A DNA stretch of 64,000 nt from Chitinophagaceae bacterium (GTDB taxonomy: Bacteria > Bacteroidota > Bacteroidia > Chitinophagales > Chitinophagaceae), in assembly GCA_028288595.1 (NCBI GenBank), contig JAQBNK010000164.1:32272-96271 (forward strand). The letters run 5' to 3'. The notes under the pieces were generated by a model, which was not told the origin of the DNA, ran no database searches, and saw nothing but the letters and a program-made list of their open reading frames with translations. Position numbers and translations under genes: made by a program. Numbering within the stretch: position 1 is the stretch's first letter; each line of letters begins with the position of its first letter. Shown one piece after another: positions 40,589 to 49,732 of this stretch.

Positions 40589-43500
40589 ATGATAGCAGAA
40601 ACTTTTATCAAACGGCCCGTTACAGCAATCGTTATTTCGATAGTGATACTGCTTGTGGGAATAATAGCGCTAACTAATTTACCAGTTGCGCAGTACCCGG
40701 ATATTACTCCGCCTACTGTAAACGTCAGCGCAAGTTTTACAGGGGCAGACGCAAAGACAGTAGAACAAACCACTACAACACCGCTGGAAACACAGATCAA
40801 TGGCACGCCCGGCATGTCTTACATTTCGAGCAACAGTACCTCGAGCGGTCAAAGCAGTATCAGTGTGGTGTTTGATGTTGGCACCGATGTTAACCTCGCA
40901 TCGCTGGATGTACAGAACCGTGTAAGCGTTGCCCAGCCAGGCTTACCGGATGCGGTGAGGCGTTTAGGCGTAACGGTGCGTAAAAGAAACCCAAGCATCA
41001 TGGTGGCGCTGGCTTTCTATTCGCCCAATGGAACACACGATGCAAAGTTCATCGGGAACTATGTGAATATTTATATGAAGGATGCACTTCAGCGAGTGAA
41101 AGGTGTAGGTGATATTGTTTCGAGAGCAGATGATTTTGGAATGAGGATCTGGCTGAACCCGGAAAAAATGGCGGCGCTGAATATTACACCTGCAGACGTT
41201 ATCGCAGTACTTTCAGAACAAAATTTACAAGTAGCCGCAGGTACGGTGGGCGGCAACCCTCAGCCAACAAAGCAAAGTTTTGAGTACAGTATTTTAACCA
41301 ACAGCCGCATTAATACAGAAGACCAGTTCAGGGATATTGTTGTACGTACTGTTCCTTCCACAGGAAGTGTTGTGTATTTAAAAGATGTTGCGAGAGTAGA
41401 ACTTGGCAAGTTTGATTACAGCTCTAACGCTTTAGTAAATGGAAAGCCCGCAGCTTTTATATTATTATACCAGGCACCGGGTGCAAACGCATTGGAAACC
41501 TACCAGGGTGTTACGAAAGCACTGACTGAATTAAAGAAATCTTTTCCGAAAGATATTGATTACCTCATGCCGCTGGAAACGGTTTCTGTTGTAAAGGCTT
41601 CCATCAAAGAAGTAATCACCACATTATTAGAGGCGCTGGTATTAGTGGTGCTGGTTGTGTTTTTATTTCTGCAGAACTGGAGGGCAACATTGATCCCTGT
41701 GCTGGCAATTCCTGTATCGCTGATCGGTACGTTTATATTTTTTATTCCGTTTGGCTTTACGATCAATACATTGACCATGTTTGCGTTTGTACTCGCCATT
41801 GGTATTGTGGTGGATGATGCGATCGTTGTAGTGGAAGCCGTTCAGCATAACATAGATCATTTAAAACTTTCTCCCAAAGATGCTACACGCAAAGCGATGA
41901 AAGATATCTCGGGGCCGGTAATTGCGATTGCATTAATTCTTGCTGCAGTGTTTATACCCGTGGGTTTTGTTCCGGGAATTGTGGGCAGGCTCTACCAGCA
42001 GTTTGCAATCACGATCGCAGTATCAGTAACTATTTCTGCATTCGTTGCTTTGTCTCTTACGCCTGCTCTTTGTACACTGATGCTGAAGCCTAGTAAGGGA
42101 CGTCTTGAAAAAAAGAATATCCTGGAGAAGTTCTTCTTCTCTTTTAATAATTGGTTCGGCAGGGTTACGGCTTCTTACACCCGCGGTGTGGTAAAAGGAA
42201 TTAAACGCACGCCCTATGTGCTGGTGTTTTTGGTTTTATTATTCGCGGGAATATTTCTTCTCTTTAAAAACAAACCGTCAGGGTTTATTCCTACGGAAGA
42301 TGAAGGAAGGTTATATGTTACTTACGAAATGCCGGAGGCTACCTCCACAACAAGAAGTATTGAAATGCTGAAACAGGTGATGGCGAAAGTGCAATCCATC
42401 CCTGAAATAAAAGTTGTTGGTGGTCTTGCTGGATTAAACATTATCAGCTTTTCCAATAAATCAAATGTGGGTACCATGTTCGTGAGTTTAAAACCATGGG
42501 ACGACCGTAAGGGAAAAGAACATCATGTTCAGGCAGTAATTAAAGAGATACAAAAAAGAACGGCATCAATAAAAGAAGCAAGGATACTGGCTATTTCTCC
42601 ACCGGCGATTCCGGGGCTTGGACAAACAGCAGGTTTTACTTTCGAGTTGCAGCAGATCACCGCTACAGAAACAGTTCAGCAGTTTGAAAAAGTTGCACGA
42701 ACTTTTATTGCAACACTTAACCAGCGTTCTGAAATTGGTTCCGCATTTACCTTCTTCAGTGCACGCACTCCGAGTTACCAGGTGAATGTTGATCGTGAGA
42801 AAGCAAAACAGCTTGGTGTTTCCCTGTCTGAAGTTTACACTACCCTCTCTTCATTTTTGGGAAGCAGTTATGTAAATGATTTCACTTTATACGGAAGAAA
42901 CTTCCGGGTGGTTACGCAGGCCGACAGCAGCTATCGTTCTTCACTCAGTAACATTGAAAAATATTATGTGCGCAACAGCCAGGGGAATATGGTGCCGCTC
43001 AGTTCATTAATTACAAGTACGCCAATTGAGAGCCCTACACTTATTTCGCATTATAATGTTTACAGGTCAATTGAAATAAACGGAAGTGCGAAACCAGGAT
43101 TTAGCAGTGGCGATGCCATCACTGCATTAAAAGAAACAGCGAAGAGTTTACCTGCTGGTTACGGCTATGAGTTTTCAGGAATGAGCAGCGAAGAAATTAA
43201 ATCTGGTGACAGTGCAGCGAAAATATTCGCCATCTCAATTGTATTCGTGTTCTTGTTTCTTGCTGCACTTTACGAAAGCTGGTCCGTACCGTTCTCTGTT
43301 TTATTCGCGGTGCCTGTAGGGATATTTGGTTCGATACTTACGCTTACTTTTTTACCGGGCCTTACCAATAATATTTATGCGCAGATAGGATTGATCACGC
43401 TGATTGGTCTTGCTGCCAAGAATGCGATCCTGATCGTTGAGTATGCAAAAGAACGAGTTGACAGTGGCACAGATATTCTGCAATCAACCGTTGCTGCTGT

Positions 43501-43753
43501 GCGGCTTCGTTTGCGGCCCATCGTGATGACATCGCTCGCATTTATATTTGGTGTGCTGCCTTTGGCTTTCGCCAGTGGCGCCGCAGCGGAATCACGTAAA
43601 ACCATTGGTTGGACGGTTTTCGGGGGCATGTTCGCCGCTACAACACTCGCCATCTTTATTGTGCCGGTATTGTTTGTACTCATCACTAAATTTTCTTACA
43701 GGAAGAAAAAAGTAAAGACGGTGCACACAGCTGAGGCAGCCGTTGCTCATTAA
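40589..43753 (+). CDS. RND multidrug efflux permease (HAE1/AcrB type)
   Basis: The length of 1054 residues is normal for AcrB-like pumps. It starts 'MIAETFIKRPVTAIVISIVI' and shows 'LPVAQYPDITPPTVNVSASF' in the porter domain. The TM4 proton-relay motif 'FAFVLAIGIVVDDAIVVVEA' carries the paired aspartates. 'GFIPTEDEGRLYVTYEMPEA' opens the second half, and 'LIGLAAKNAILIVEYAKERV' lies in TM10 with the key Lys. The last helices end in a basic tail. It probably exports hydrophobic or amphiphilic compounds through the MFP/TolC partners just upstream. No terminator is clear in the 128 bp that follow. Confidence 0.97.
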   Translation: MIAETFIKRPVTAIVISIVILLVGIIALTNLPVAQYPDITPPTVNVSASFTGADAKTVEQTTTTPLETQINGTPGMSYISSNSTSSGQSSISVVFDVGTDVNLASLDVQNRVSVAQPGLPDAVRRLGVTVRKRNPSIMVALAFYSPNGTHDAKFIGNYVNIYMKDALQRVKGVGDIVSRADDFGMRIWLNPEKMAALNITPADVIAVLSEQNLQVAAGTVGGNPQPTKQSFEYSILTNSRINTEDQFRDIVVRTVPSTGSVVYLKDVARVELGKFDYSSNALVNGKPAAFILLYQAPGANALETYQGVTKALTELKKSFPKDIDYLMPLETVSVVKASIKEVITTLLEALVLVVLVVFLFLQNWRATLIPVLAIPVSLIGTFIFFIPFGFTINTLTMFAFVLAIGIVVDDAIVVVEAVQHNIDHLKLSPKDATRKAMKDISGPVIAIALILAAVFIPVGFVPGIVGRLYQQFAITIAVSVTISAFVALSLTPALCTLMLKPSKGRLEKKNILEKFFFSFNNWFGRVTASYTRGVVKGIKRTPYVLVFLVLLFAGIFLLFKNKPSGFIPTEDEGRLYVTYEMPEATSTTRSIEMLKQVMAKVQSIPEIKVVGGLAGLNIISFSNKSNVGTMFVSLKPWDDRKGKEHHVQAVIKEIQKRTASIKEARILAISPPAIPGLGQTAGFTFELQQITATETVQQFEKVARTFIATLNQRSEIGSAFTFFSARTPSYQVNVDREKAKQLGVSLSEVYTTLSSFLGSSYVNDFTLYGRNFRVVTQADSSYRSSLSNIEKYYVRNSQGNMVPLSSLITSTPIESPTLISHYNVYRSIEINGSAKPGFSSGDAITALKETAKSLPAGYGYEFSGMSSEEIKSGDSAAKIFAISIVFVFLFLAALYESWSVPFSVLFAVPVGIFGSILTLTFLPGLTNNIYAQIGLITLIGLAAKNAILIVEYAKERVDSGTDILQSTVAAVRLRLRPIVMTSLAFIFGVLPLAFASGAAAESRKTIGWTVFGGMFAATTLAIFIVPVLFVLITKFSYRKKKVKTVHTAEAAVAH

Positions 43754-43881
43754 ACGGACGAACTAAGCCAGATGCAGATTGGTGGTTTATGACTGAAGTC
43801 TATATCTTTAAGTGCAGTCGAAATGCTGCTTTGACCTGGTGAAATGGTTGAATGATCTCTTACTTTCCTGGTATTCAGCTT

Positions 43882-46455
43882 ATGAAAAAACTATTTTTTT
43901 GCTTTGCTCACGTGCTGCTTGTGGTGTTAATTGTTTCGTTCAAAAAAAAGGAAACATTACAATGGATAAGAATAAACGAGCTTGGCTATACACCTGCAGG
44001 AGTAAAAGTTGCCGTTTGGTGCACAAAAGAGAATATATCTATTACAACATTTGATTTGATTGATAGCACAACAGGCAAAAAAGTTTTTATCACCAGCGCA
44101 GGAAAAAACTTTGGAGCTTACGGACCTTTTACAAATACTTACCGCTTAAATTTTTCATCGTTTAAAAAACGGGGTGTTTATTATTTAAAAGCAGGCGCCG
44201 CAACTTCTCCCGCATTTAAAATTGATAATGATGTATATAAAGGTGCTGCTGATTTTTGTCTTCAATACATGCGGCAACAGCGAAGTGGCTTCAATCCTTT
44301 TTTAAAAGATAGTTGTCATACTCATGATGGATATACATTGTATGGTCCTATGAAAGACAGCACCCATATAGATGTTGTCGGTGGCTGGCACGATGCTTCG
44401 GATTATTTACAATATTCTACAACTTCTGCCAACGCTACTTATCATTTGCTTGCTGCTTATCGCGACTTCCCGAAAGTGTTTACTGATACTAAACAATCCA
44501 ACGGGTTAGAAGGAAAAAACGGATTAGCGGATGTGATGGATGAAGCGCAATGGGGATTGAACTGGTTACTTAAAATGCATCCACAAAAAGATTGGTTATT
44601 TAATCAATTAGGAGATGACAGGGACCACATGGGTATGCGAATACCAAAGGAAGATAGTTTCTATGGTAAGGGCTTCGAACGGCCCGTTTATTTCGTAAAC
44701 GGTGAGCCCCAGCAACGAGGCAGGTTCATGAACAATACTACCGGCACCACCAGCACTGCAGCCAAGTTCGCAAGTGCATTTGCATTAGCGCATTTTCTTT
44801 ATTCTACTGATAGTGTTTATAACAAGATGAGCGCACGAAAAGGTTATTACGACAAAGCGATGAGTGCCTATGATTATGCCTTAAAGAAGAAAGGTGTTAC
44901 CCAAACCGCGTCAGTAAGGTCGCCCTATATTTATGCGGAAGATAATTGGATAGATGACATTGAACTTGCTGATGCTGCAATTCATAATATGCTCAATAAT
45001 AACAAGGGCAGCGGAGATAATGGCTGGTATATGGTACAATCGCTTGGATATGCAAAGCAGGAAAAACTAACACCATGGTTAGGAGCTGATACAGCTAATC
45101 ATTACCAATGGTATCCCTTTATAAATCTCGGTCATTATGAATTAGCCAGACAATTGAAGTCACGAAAGAACTTTCCCTCAACAGGATATACTAAAGATTT
45201 TATTGAAAACTTAGCTTTCAATGCAGACAGCGTTATCGGTTATTACAAAACAGGAATACAAAGAGTTTGGAACAAAGCAAAGAAGAACGCTTTTTACCGG
45301 GCTGTTCCGTTTATATGGTGTAGCAATAATCTTACTGCATCTTTTGCTATACAATGTTATTGGTACAGGCAGTTAACCAACGATAAAAGCTTTGATGAGT
45401 TGCAACAGGCGAACATCGATTGGTTGTTTGGCTGCAATCCATGGGGTACAAGTATGGTGTACGGTTTACCATCATGGGGAGACACGCCTGTTGATCCACA
45501 TTCTGCCTTTACTCATTTGAAGAATTATCCTATTAACGGCGGCCTTGTTGATGGTCCCGTTTATACCAGCATTTATAAAAGTCTCATTGGTATTACACTT
45601 AAAGATGCTGATGAGTATAGTATGTTTCAAAGCGATCTTGCTGTTTACCATGATGATTATGGAGATTACAGTACCAACGAACCAACTATGGATGGCACTG
45701 CTTCACTCATTTATTTACTAGCAGCAAAAGAGGCTGAAGCATTGAAAGAAACTCCATTGACTTATCTAAAAGGAGCGATCATACGAGGCAATACAAGCAA
45801 AAAAAAAATTTCATTAGTATTTACAGCCGATGAATTTGCTGATGGCGGAACAAAAATATTAAGGACTTTACAAGCCCATAAAGCCAAAGCTTCTTTTTTC
45901 TTTACCGGTAATTTTTACAGGAATCCTGCTTTTAAAAACTTAATTAAGCAGATAAAAGACCAGGGGCATTACCTGGGTCCCCACAGCGATAAGCATCTAT
46001 TGTATTGCGATTGGAATAAACGTGATAGTTTACTTGTAAGCCGAAAAGAGTTTACAGATGATCTATTGGCAAACCTTGCAGAAATACAGAATTTTGGTGT
46101 TAATAAAAGTTCCATCAAATATTTTATTCCACCTTACGAGTGGTACAACGATAGTATTGCTGCATGGACAAAAGAAATGGGAATCCAACTAATGAACTTT
46201 TCTCCCGGCACTAAAAGTACTGCCGACTATACCTTTCCAGGATTATCAAACTATCGAACATCAGATGAGATATATCAGTCGATAATTGAGAAGGAACAAA
46301 ATGACGGGCACGGCTTAAGCGGCTTCATCTTACTAATTCATCTTGGAACGGATCCTAAAAGAACAGATAAATTTTATAATCGTTTAGATAAATTGCTTAA
46401 GACTTTGGAAGGGAAAGGTTATGCATTTTCAATACTTGATGAGGTATTTGAGTAG
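43882..46455 (+). CDS. GH9 glycoside hydrolase fused to a CE4 (NodB) deacetylase-like domain
   Basis: I prefer the ATG at 43882, which starts a signal peptide ('MKKLFFCFAHVLLVVLIVS'), giving 857 residues. An N-terminal Ig-like (CelD_N) domain at 28-115 begins 'INELGYTPAGVKVAVW'. The GH9 (alpha/alpha)6 domain runs from about 120 to 620, with D171 and D174 in 'GGWHDASDY' and acid E600 in 'YGDYSTNEPTMDGTA'. A NodB-like domain covers 640-857. Its motif 1 is unusual ('VFTADEFADGG', D650/E651, instead of TFDDG), motif 2 is kept ('GPHSDKH', H701/H705), and motif 3 is 'FIPPYEWY'. It may cleave a beta-glucan or chitosan-like chain and remove acetyl groups. A run of ten A (45799-45808) lies between the two domains. 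Confidence 0.9.
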   Translation: MKKLFFCFAHVLLVVLIVSFKKKETLQWIRINELGYTPAGVKVAVWCTKENISITTFDLIDSTTGKKVFITSAGKNFGAYGPFTNTYRLNFSSFKKRGVYYLKAGAATSPAFKIDNDVYKGAADFCLQYMRQQRSGFNPFLKDSCHTHDGYTLYGPMKDSTHIDVVGGWHDASDYLQYSTTSANATYHLLAAYRDFPKVFTDTKQSNGLEGKNGLADVMDEAQWGLNWLLKMHPQKDWLFNQLGDDRDHMGMRIPKEDSFYGKGFERPVYFVNGEPQQRGRFMNNTTGTTSTAAKFASAFALAHFLYSTDSVYNKMSARKGYYDKAMSAYDYALKKKGVTQTASVRSPYIYAEDNWIDDIELADAAIHNMLNNNKGSGDNGWYMVQSLGYAKQEKLTPWLGADTANHYQWYPFINLGHYELARQLKSRKNFPSTGYTKDFIENLAFNADSVIGYYKTGIQRVWNKAKKNAFYRAVPFIWCSNNLTASFAIQCYWYRQLTNDKSFDELQQANIDWLFGCNPWGTSMVYGLPSWGDTPVDPHSAFTHLKNYPINGGLVDGPVYTSIYKSLIGITLKDADEYSMFQSDLAVYHDDYGDYSTNEPTMDGTASLIYLLAAKEAEALKETPLTYLKGAIIRGNTSKKKISLVFTADEFADGGTKILRTLQAHKAKASFFFTGNFYRNPAFKNLIKQIKDQGHYLGPHSDKHLLYCDWNKRDSLLVSRKEFTDDLLANLAEIQNFGVNKSSIKYFIPPYEWYNDSIAAWTKEMGIQLMNFSPGTKSTADYTFPGLSNYRTSDEIYQSIIEKEQNDGHGLSGFILLIHLGTDPKRTDKFYNRLDKLLKTLEGKGYAFSILDEVFE

Positions 46456-46483
46456 AGAAAAGTTCGAATCATTTTCCTGTTTT

Positions 46484-46512
46484 CAAAAACAAGGCGCCTC
46501 GTTTTTTTTATT
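46484..46512 (+). terminator. Possible terminator after the GH9/CE4 gene
   Basis: AAAACAAG-GCGC-CTCGTTTT can form a short stem with one mismatch and is followed by a T-rich run. It begins 29 bp after the stop codon. The stem is weak, so this is tentative. Confidence 0.45.
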
Positions 46513-46666
46513 TTGTTTGAAGCTTCCAGCTATTACAGATAAGAACGCTGAGGCGATTACTTCCAGTGATCCCTGTATCGAAGGGATTGAAGAAAAATAA
46601 GCGCAGCACTTGCGTGCCTTCTTTTTTTATCTGCTATACTTTGGCCAGTGAGCTTGCCTCGTTCGC

Positions 46667-46700
46667 AAAAAAAAATGCTCCTTTCGGAGCACTTTTTTTT
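46667..46700. terminator. Intrinsic terminator of the LytTR regulator operon
   Basis: TGCTCC (46676-46681) and GGAGCA (46686-46691) form a 6-bp stem with a 4-base loop, bounded by a run of nine A and a run of eight T, so it works in both directions. It lies about 115 bp beyond the stop of the minus-strand regulator. The rest of the 358-bp gap 46456-46813 holds no supported gene. Confidence 0.8.
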
Positions 46701-46813
46701 GTTGAGCCCTGAGTTCCCGAACCCTCCTGGTATATTCTCGATTTTGCGAAAAATGGCTCCGGAATTACACCGATCGACGCAGCAAAGAAATACAGACAAA
46801 CAAAACGACTTTA

Positions 46814-47539
46814 CTAAAGGCCTCTGATTTTTTTATGAAAGGCATCAGCATAGCTGTCACTGACAGGGATGATCTGGTCTCCAATTCGGATTCTGTTTTT
46901 CTCGATGTGGTCAATTTTGTTAACCGCCACCAGGAAGGAACGATGTACGCGGGCAAATTCAGCTAAAGGCAGCAACTCTTCCAGTTTGGCAAAACTCAGA
47001 AGCGTCATGATCTTTTCTCCCCTGGTATGGATACGCAGGTAGTCTTTCATACCCTCCACGAAAAGAATATCATGTGTGGCAACTTTCTGCAGGCGGTGGC
47101 CCACCTTCAGGAAAATATATTCCTGTTCGCTTTTCGATGCTGGTGCTGGCTCCCTTGTTTCCGGCTGCCCTTTCTGGTTTTGTTCCTGGTACAGACGCAG
47201 TACGCCTTTATAAAACCGTTCAAACGAAAACGGTTTTAAAAGGTAATCCTTCACCTCTAGCTCAAAGGCCTTTAGGGCAAAGTGGTCATATGCCGTGGTC
47301 AGGATGATCGCCGGTTTCGGGTTCAGCATTGGAATAAAACTGAGCCCATCCAGGTCGGGCATGTTGATGTCCAGGAAAAGCAGGTCGGGGCAGTCTTTAT
47401 CCAGTGAACCCGCTGCCTCCAGCGGACTCAAAAAAATGGCTTTCAGTTCAAGGAAAGGAACCTTTGCGATGTACGCTTCCAGTATCTCCTGCGCCAGTGG
47501 CTCATCGTCAATGATATAGCAGCTGAGCTTTTCTTTCAT
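46814..47539 (-). CDS. LytTR-family response regulator
   Basis: The longest frame begins at 47653, but the receiver domain starts right after the ATG at 47537-47539 ('MKEKLSCYIIDDEPLAQEIL'), giving 241 residues. The receiver carries D11/D12 and phosphoacceptor D57 in 'LLFLDINMPDLDG', then 'DYLLKPFSFERF'. The LytTR DNA-binding domain has 'HDILFVEGMKDYLRIHT', 'FARVHRSFLVAVNKI' and 'QIIPVSDSYADAF'. The gene overlaps the 3' end of the kinase gene by 32 bp, so it is the cognate regulator. It may act on the divergent ABC/peptidase operon. Confidence 0.94.
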   Translation of the reverse strand: MKEKLSCYIIDDEPLAQEILEAYIAKVPFLELKAIFLSPLEAAGSLDKDCPDLLFLDINMPDLDGLSFIPMLNPKPAIILTTAYDHFALKAFELEVKDYLLKPFSFERFYKGVLRLYQEQNQKGQPETREPAPASKSEQEYIFLKVGHRLQKVATHDILFVEGMKDYLRIHTRGEKIMTLLSFAKLEELLPLAEFARVHRSFLVAVNKIDHIEKNRIRIGDQIIPVSDSYADAFHKKIRGL

Positions 47540-48545
47540 GAGGCTTTGATTGAAGGCGGTGAATTTTAAGAACAACTGCAAATGTTTCGCCCTGGTCCCG
47601 GATGTCCAGTGTGTACTCGTCCGGGTACAGCAAAAAAAGTCTTTTATGAACATTCATCAGACCGATACCTCCGGGTTCATTAAGGATATGGCTAAACTTC
47701 TTATTCACCGGGTTTTGCACACTGAAGGTAAGTGCGTCATCCTTCACCTCCACACTTACCTTAAGATCGCCGGGAGCAAGTCGGGCGGGACTGTGTTTAT
47801 AGGCATTCTCCAGGAGGTGGATGAACAGCAGCGGCGCAATGTGGCAAGCTGCCATGTCTCCCTGTATCTTCAGCTGCACCACCGGGCTCTCTTTATACCT
47901 TAGTTGCTGCAAACTCATATAATCCTGCAAATATTCCATCTCCCTCGAAAGGGGTACTGTATCAGCATTTGACTCATAGATCATGTAGCGCATAAGAGAA
48001 GCCAGCTGCATAACTGCTTCCGGGGCTGTCGGGGCTTGCTTGTACACCAGCGTGTGTATGTTATTAAGCGTATTGAATAGGAAGTGTGGGTTGATCTGCG
48101 ATTTAAGGTAATAGAGCTCAGCTTCCACAGCCTGTTTCTCCAACTGTTCTTTTTTTACTGTATTCGTTACCAGATTCTCAGTAACCCTGGCCAGCCAGCT
48201 TAGGAAAAGAAATGGGATTACTATTGAGACAAGCGAAATAAAATAATATTCGGAGAAAAGGTCCCAGGTATCCAGCGTCTTATAATGTAAAAATAAATAA
48301 ATAAAAGGGCCGGTAAATACAATGCCTGCAAGCTTTAGAAGATAGGCACCCTTCTTTCTTTTACCTGCGGAGCGGGTCAGCAGAGAGAAATGCAGGTAAA
48401 AAACATACAAAGATGTAAAGACCACTCCCACGGTTAACCTCAGCCAGTACGAATTGTCCTGGCTTAGTTGAAGGCCCATCAGCAAGGTGAACAAGATCCA
48501 CAGAATAATATGGACCATCAAGAACACCTTTTTAACTCGTTTCAT
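47508..48545 (-). CDS. LytS/YehU-type sensor histidine kinase
   Basis: This 345-residue kinase has four predicted transmembrane helices in the first 120 residues ('VFLMVHIILWILFTLLMGL', 'LRLTVGVVFTSLYVFYLHFS', 'LAGIVFTGPFIYLFLHY', 'ISLVSIVIPFLFLSWLA'). It has no periplasmic sensor domain of note. The His_kinase domain has H154 in 'LKSQINPHFLFNTLNNIHTL', followed by an ATPase with 'FIHLLENAYKHSPA' and 'GGIGLMNVHKRL'. It heads a two-gene operon with the LytTR regulator. Such compact kinases are often said to sense membrane state or peptides, but the signal here is unknown. It is divergent from the ABC transporter genes. Confidence 0.93.
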   Translation of the reverse strand: MKRVKKVFLMVHIILWILFTLLMGLQLSQDNSYWLRLTVGVVFTSLYVFYLHFSLLTRSAGKRKKGAYLLKLAGIVFTGPFIYLFLHYKTLDTWDLFSEYYFISLVSIVIPFLFLSWLARVTENLVTNTVKKEQLEKQAVEAELYYLKSQINPHFLFNTLNNIHTLVYKQAPTAPEAVMQLASLMRYMIYESNADTVPLSREMEYLQDYMSLQQLRYKESPVVQLKIQGDMAACHIAPLLFIHLLENAYKHSPARLAPGDLKVSVEVKDDALTFSVQNPVNKKFSHILNEPGGIGLMNVHKRLFLLYPDEYTLDIRDQGETFAVVLKIHRLQSKPHERKAQLLYH

Positions 48546-48743
48546 GGATCAAAGGTATTTTTTCCTGCCTTTCACCAGCCACCTGCTCTACCAGTGCCTT
48601 GGTCCAATCTATGAATGGTGAAATAGCGCCTGCAAATGTTTTGGCGGAAGCAACGCAGTGGTTGGTCGATTACTTCAACGCACTAGCATATCGCTTTTCC
48701 CTTTCCAGTTTCGTAACGATTGTTTTGTATTTAAATAAAAAAT

Positions 48744-48771
48744 GAAAGTGTGCTAATAGTGCTTCACTTTC
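48744..48771. promoter_or_regulatory. Inverted repeat before the ABC transporter gene
   Basis: GAAAGTG (48744-48750) and CACTTTC (48765-48771) form a 7-base inverted repeat with a 14-base centre, 37 bp before the ATP-binding gene. It could be an operator or part of the leader. The 263-bp gap 48546-48808 between the divergent kinase and ABC genes shows no supported gene. Confidence 0.3.
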
Positions 48772-48808
48772 TTAGGGTAAAAACAACAACCGGAGTAAAT
48801 GGAATAAA

Positions 48809-49732
48809 ATGGAAAATCACAAATTTGGCTTGTCTATCCGCAATGTCTCGAAAACCTATGCAAACGGTGTGCGGGCACTCAACAACGTAACGCTCGATAT
48901 ACCAAACGGAATGTATGGCTTGCTTGGTCCCAACGGTGCAGGTAAATCTACGCTGATGCGCATCCTCGCAACCTTGCAGGATCCTGACAATGGAAGCATT
49001 CAACTGGACAACCTCGATGTGCTGCATCAAAAAAATGAGGTGCGCAAAACATTGGGTTACCTGCCACAGGAATTTGGTGTCTATCCGAAAGTGAGTGCAG
49101 AAAATCTGCTGTATCATTTTGCTATATTAAAAGGTATAACTAATAGAGGGGAACGAAAAGTTATAGTGGAAGCACTGCTGCGGCAAACGAATTTATGGGA
49201 TGTGCGCAGGCAGAAGCTCGGCGGTTATTCCGGTGGAATGCGCCAACGCTTTGGTGTGGCAGTTGCCCTATTGGGCAATCCTAAATTAATGATCGTGGAC
49301 GAACCCACTGCCGGCCTTGACCCTGCAGAAAGAGTTCGTTTTTTAAATCTCTTGAGTGAATTGGGAGAGAACAGTGCAGTGATACTTTCAACACATATTG
49401 TAGAAGATGTTTCAGAGCTGTGCACTAAGATGGCGATCATCAGGAAAGGACAAATTCTACTGGAAGCCGAGCCCCTGAGAGCGGTGAATGAATTGAAAGG
49501 AAAGATCTGGCGCAGGATGATTGAAAAAAATGCGTTGACAAACATAGAGCAGCGGTATGCCGTCATAACAACCAAACTGCTCGCGGGGCAAACAGTTGTA
49601 CATATATACAGCGAACAAGATCCGGGCAATGGCTTCGAACACGCAGAGACAGACCTGGAAGATGTGTATTTCTGTACCATGGCCGGTCATTATGGTAATG
49701 CTTCGGCAAAGCAACAGGAGGTAACATCATGA
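48809..49732 (+). CDS. ABC transporter ATP-binding protein
   Basis: This 307-residue ATPase has Walker A at 40-48 ('GLLGPNGAGKSTLM'), a Q-loop in 'LGYLPQEFGVYPKVSAE', the signature 'YSGGMRQRFGVA', Walker B plus D-loop 'LMIVDEPTAGLDPAERVRF' and the H-switch 'ILSTHIVEDV'. An extra C-terminal domain of about 80 residues follows, as in ABC-2 type exporters. The stop overlaps the start of the permease gene by 4 bp (ATGA), so the two proteins form one transporter. The substrate is unknown. The permease's fused peptidase suggests peptides or peptide-modified surface compounds. Confidence 0.96.
   Translation: MENHKFGLSIRNVSKTYANGVRALNNVTLDIPNGMYGLLGPNGAGKSTLMRILATLQDPDNGSIQLDNLDVLHQKNEVRKTLGYLPQEFGVYPKVSAENLLYHFAILKGITNRGERKVIVEALLRQTNLWDVRRQKLGGYSGGMRQRFGVAVALLGNPKLMIVDEPTAGLDPAERVRFLNLLSELGENSAVILSTHIVEDVSELCTKMAIIRKGQILLEAEPLRAVNELKGKIWRRMIEKNALTNIEQRYAVITTKLLAGQTVVHIYSEQDPGNGFEHAETDLEDVYFCTMAGHYGNASAKQQEVTS

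Noticed and set aside
46557..46799. 80-codon minus-strand ORF in the gap after the GH9 gene
   Set aside because: It runs through a terminator hairpin and its A/T tracts, with no recognisable protein features.
48611..48745. 44-codon plus-strand ORF before the ABC gene
   Set aside because: It is short, lacks a family match and has a hydrophobic low-information end. It could be a remnant, but I cannot support it.
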